This document shows, piece by piece, positions 61,910-64,000 of a DNA stretch of 64,000 nt. This DNA comes from Micropruina glycogenica. GTDB taxonomy: Bacteria; Actinomycetota; Actinomycetes; Propionibacteriales; Propionibacteriaceae. Under the pieces are notes generated by a model. The model was not told the origin of the DNA. It did not search any database and was given only the letters and a program-made list of their open reading frames with translations. The stretch is taken from NCBI RefSeq assembly GCF_900289045.1, contig NZ_LT985188.1:930001-994000 (forward strand). Direction: 5' to 3'. The position numbers were made by a program, and so were the translations under genes. Within the stretch, counting starts at the first letter, position 1, and every line of letters starts with the position of its first letter.

Positions 61910-63031
61910 ATGAACCCGCTCAGCATTCTGTCCGGCGACCCCGACACCTTCGTTCGCGAGGTGTGGGGTCGCCGGATTCTCGTGCATCACGTCGAGCCTG
62001 GTCTGCTCGAGGGCATCTTCGGCATCGACCAGGCCGACCACCTGATCACCGAGAACGCGCTGCGCACGCCTCAGCTGCGGCTGGCCAAGAGCGGCTCGGT
62101 GCTGCCCGAAGCGCGATTCACCAAACACGCCACGATCGCGGGCAAGCCGCTCACCGGCCTGGTCGACGCCCGCAAGGTGCTCGACGAGTTCGCAGACGGC
62201 GCCACCATCGTGTTTCAGGGGCTGCAGCGCTACTGGCAGCCGCTGCGCGAGCTCGTCCGAGGGCTCGAAGAGCAGTTGGGGCACCCCTGCCAGGCCAACG
62301 CCTACCTGACCCCGCCGGGTTCGCAGGGCTTCGCGCTGCATTCAGACACCCACGACGTGTTCGTGTTTCAGACGTTCGGGGCCAAGCAGTGGGAGGTGCA
62401 TGACGCCGAGGGCGTCCATCAGGTCGACATGGTGCCCGGCGTGTCGATGTACCTGCCCACCGGCACCCCGCACGCGGCCCGCACGCAGGCCACCGCCTCG
62501 CTGCACGTCACGGTGGGCATTAACCGTTACGTGTGGCGCGACCTGCTCAAACGCGTCGTCGACCCCTTGCTGGCGGCCGCGGACGACCCGCTACCGGCGG
62601 CTCTGTTCGACGACCCCGAGGCCCTGGCCGCCGCCCTTCGCGACCGGTTGGCGACCTTCGCCGACGCCGTGCGTGACGCCGACGCGGCGGGCGTGGTCGC
62701 CACCCACGAACGTGCCTTCGCCACCGGACGGCAGCCGCTGCTCGGCGGCGCGCTACTCGACGTGCTGAACGCGCCCGGCATCGACGACGACACCCTGCTG
62801 CGCCGACGGGCGGGCAGCACGTGCCTGCTGCGTCCGGCGGGGGAGCGGCTGCATCTACTGCTGGGCGATCGCCGGGTCACCGTGCCGGCTCGCATCGAAC
62901 CGGCGGTGCGCGAGTTGTTGGCCCACGACGAGCTGCGGCCGCGTGACCTGCACGACCACCTCGACGCGGCGGGCGCGATCGTGCTGACCCGGCGGATGGT
63001 GCGCGAAGGACTGCTGGAAGTCGTCCGATGA
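61910..63031 (+). CDS. JmjC/cupin-4-type oxygenase
   Basis: This 373-residue 2-oxoglutarate/Fe(II) oxygenase of the bacterial ROX type has a cupin core with HSD at residues 144-146 (FALHSDTHDVFVFQTFG), the distal His188 in LPTGTPHAAR, a dimerisation helix region and a C-terminal winged-helix-like part (ELLAHDELRPRDLHDHLDAA). Relatives hydroxylate ribosomal proteins. Here the immediate upstream repeat peptide is a candidate substrate. It overlaps the next gene by ATGA. Confidence 0.85.
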   Translation: MNPLSILSGDPDTFVREVWGRRILVHHVEPGLLEGIFGIDQADHLITENALRTPQLRLAKSGSVLPEARFTKHATIAGKPLTGLVDARKVLDEFADGATIVFQGLQRYWQPLRELVRGLEEQLGHPCQANAYLTPPGSQGFALHSDTHDVFVFQTFGAKQWEVHDAEGVHQVDMVPGVSMYLPTGTPHAARTQATASLHVTVGINRYVWRDLLKRVVDPLLAAADDPLPAALFDDPEALAAALRDRLATFADAVRDADAAGVVATHERAFATGRQPLLGGALLDVLNAPGIDDDTLLRRRAGSTCLLRPAGERLHLLLGDRRVTVPARIEPAVRELLAHDELRPRDLHDHLDAAGAIVLTRRMVREGLLEVVR

Positions 63032-63909
63032 CCGTGCGCTGCTCGGTGGCGAGTGAGCAGCGCGGCGAACCCCTGGCCGGCACGGCCTCGACGGTGCGGC
63101 ACTTTCTGCTGCTGGAGGACCCGGGCCCGTGGGGGCCCGAGATTCTGCGCAGCCAACGCCTGCCGGGGCCGGTGCGTGAGCCGCTGCTGCACTGGCATCG
63201 CGAGTTGGGGGTGCGTCCGCTGCTGATTCGCCGGCCGGGCCGCTACCTCACCGGGCCCCGTCGCGTGTTCGTGATCAACGCCCGCTACGGGTGGTGCGAG
63301 ACCACGACGGTCGACAACCTGGCCGAGGTGGCTCAGTTCGACCTCGACGGCATCGTCGGCGGGGCGGGTGTGGGGCTGAGCGCGCACCACGAGCCGGTGC
63401 TGCTGGTGTGCACCCACGGCCGGCACGACGCCTGCTGCGCCGAGCGTGGCCGTCCGCTGGCTGCGGCCATCGCCGCCCGGTGGCCCGATCTCACCTGGGA
63501 GAGCTCGCACCTGGGCGGTGACCGGTTCGCCGCCAACCTGCTGGTGATGCCGCAGGCGCACAGTTACGGACGGCTGACCCCCGACGAGGCCCCCGACGTG
63601 GTGGCCGACCACCTCGCCGGCCTGTTGACCCTGCCGCACTACCGCGGGCACTGCACGGTGCCCTGGCCCGAGCAGGCCGCGGAGCACGCGCTGCGCGAGC
63701 GCCTCGGTTTGCGCGAGGTGGACGCCGTGCGGGTGCAGCGGCTGCGCCGCGACGGCACCCTGTTCTCGGTGACGCTGTCGGCCGAGGGTCGCACCTACCG
63801 GGTGGACGTGCGGCATCAGGCTCGTCCGCCCGAATTGCTCACCTGCCACAGCACGGTGCCGTCCGGAGCGGTGAACTACGACCTGGTGGCGCTCACGCGG
63901 CTCAACTGA
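63028..63909 (+). CDS. sucrase/ferredoxin-like (thioredoxin-fold) protein
   Basis: This 293-residue protein of the sucraseferredoxin-like family has a C-terminal thioredoxin-like [2Fe-2S] ferredoxin fold with Cys/His cluster residues in CTHGRHDACCAERGRPLA and ESSHLGGDRFAANLLVMP. It is translationally coupled to the JmjC gene and could supply electrons to it. The ferredoxin role is inferred from the family and operon. Confidence 0.82.
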   Translation: MTVRCSVASEQRGEPLAGTASTVRHFLLLEDPGPWGPEILRSQRLPGPVREPLLHWHRELGVRPLLIRRPGRYLTGPRRVFVINARYGWCETTTVDNLAEVAQFDLDGIVGGAGVGLSAHHEPVLLVCTHGRHDACCAERGRPLAAAIAARWPDLTWESSHLGGDRFAANLLVMPQAHSYGRLTPDEAPDVVADHLAGLLTLPHYRGHCTVPWPEQAAEHALRERLGLREVDAVRVQRLRRDGTLFSVTLSAEGRTYRVDVRHQARPPELLTCHSTVPSGAVNYDLVALTRLN

Positions 63910-63921
63910 CCTGGCGCGAGT

Positions 63922-63999
63922 TGGGGACGGTTCCTATAGCGCGCCACATCGGTCCGCACCACTAGATGTGGGGGTGGCGCGAGTTAGGAACCGTCCCCA
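63922..63999. repeat. large inverted repeat, REP-like
   Basis: The 25-bp arms 63922-63946 and 63975-63999 are inverted copies with three mismatches (TGGGGACGGTTCCTA is shared exactly). An inner stem CCACATC/GATGTGG lies at 63944-63950 and 63965-63971. The GGGGACGGTTCC core resembles REP-type palindromes linked to REP-associated transposases. It directly follows the last gene and could also act as a terminator. Confidence 0.55.
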
Positions 64000-64000
64000 C

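Overview
The window is high-GC DNA with abundant GTG/TTG starts, GGAGG-type ribosome sites, a DtxR/IdeR-type iron box, an HspR/Hsp20 pair and actinobacterial IS256, IS5, IS630 and IS1182 transposases. This points to a Gram-positive actinomycete chromosome; a Propionibacteriales-like host is plausible but not demonstrated.

Layout. (1) 1-14.1 kb is a mobile-DNA graveyard. It opens with an IS5-family right end, then a four-level nest: an IS256 element interrupted by IS630, which carries a second IS256, with an IS1182 copy at the IS630 edge. The outer IS256 itself splits a small host gene. A truncated nuclease/peptidase fusion, an hsp20-hspR divergent pair, a second IS5 copy, one intact tyrosine integrase, one integrase fragment and a low-GC orphan gene follow. 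(2) 14.3-31.6 kb looks mostly like core or older accessory DNA: a tspO-DUF1345-MBL-lipoprotein cluster, a PLD lipoprotein, a TIR/beta-propeller membrane protein, a GT28-type glycosyltransferase, an MFS/FGE deletion scar, a DUF3761/excalibur protein, a PHB-depolymerase-like esterase, a GNAT enzyme, toxin-antitoxin pairs, and a YciI/ECF42 sigma unit whose sigma factor has lost its sigma4 region. (3) 31.97-52.76 kb is a genomic island bounded by 43-bp direct repeats that match the 3' half of a tRNA-Met gene. An integrase gene with a frameshift lies beside the tRNA and a second integrase remnant lies outside the far repeat, suggesting tandem accretion. Its cargo is YefM/YoeB, an orphan antitoxin, IS5 and IS1182 copies, an orphan AbiEi, a PaeR7I/XhoI-like restriction-modification pair, a HAD/three-TM pair, Phd/RelE, an esterase, a decayed MobF relaxase, an excisionase-like protein, and a three-gene operon with 4-bp overlaps (SIR2 effector, middle component, zinc-hook SMC-like ATPase) that fits the ABC-three-component conflict-system architecture. 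(4) 52.8-64 kb is ordinary chromosome: an amidase/nuclease fusion, a secreted zinc protease with four C-terminal repeats, the efeUOB iron-uptake operon under a predicted IdeR box, an alpha/beta hydrolase, and a compact operon of an acidic Asp/Gly/Thr repeat peptide, a JmjC-type oxygenase and a sucrase/ferredoxin-like protein.

The two most promising candidates for under-described systems are the SIR2/ABC-3C operon (47.2-51.3 kb) and the acidic-repeat peptide/JmjC/ferredoxin-like operon (61.7-63.9 kb). All assignments come from reading the sequence only; no database search was run.
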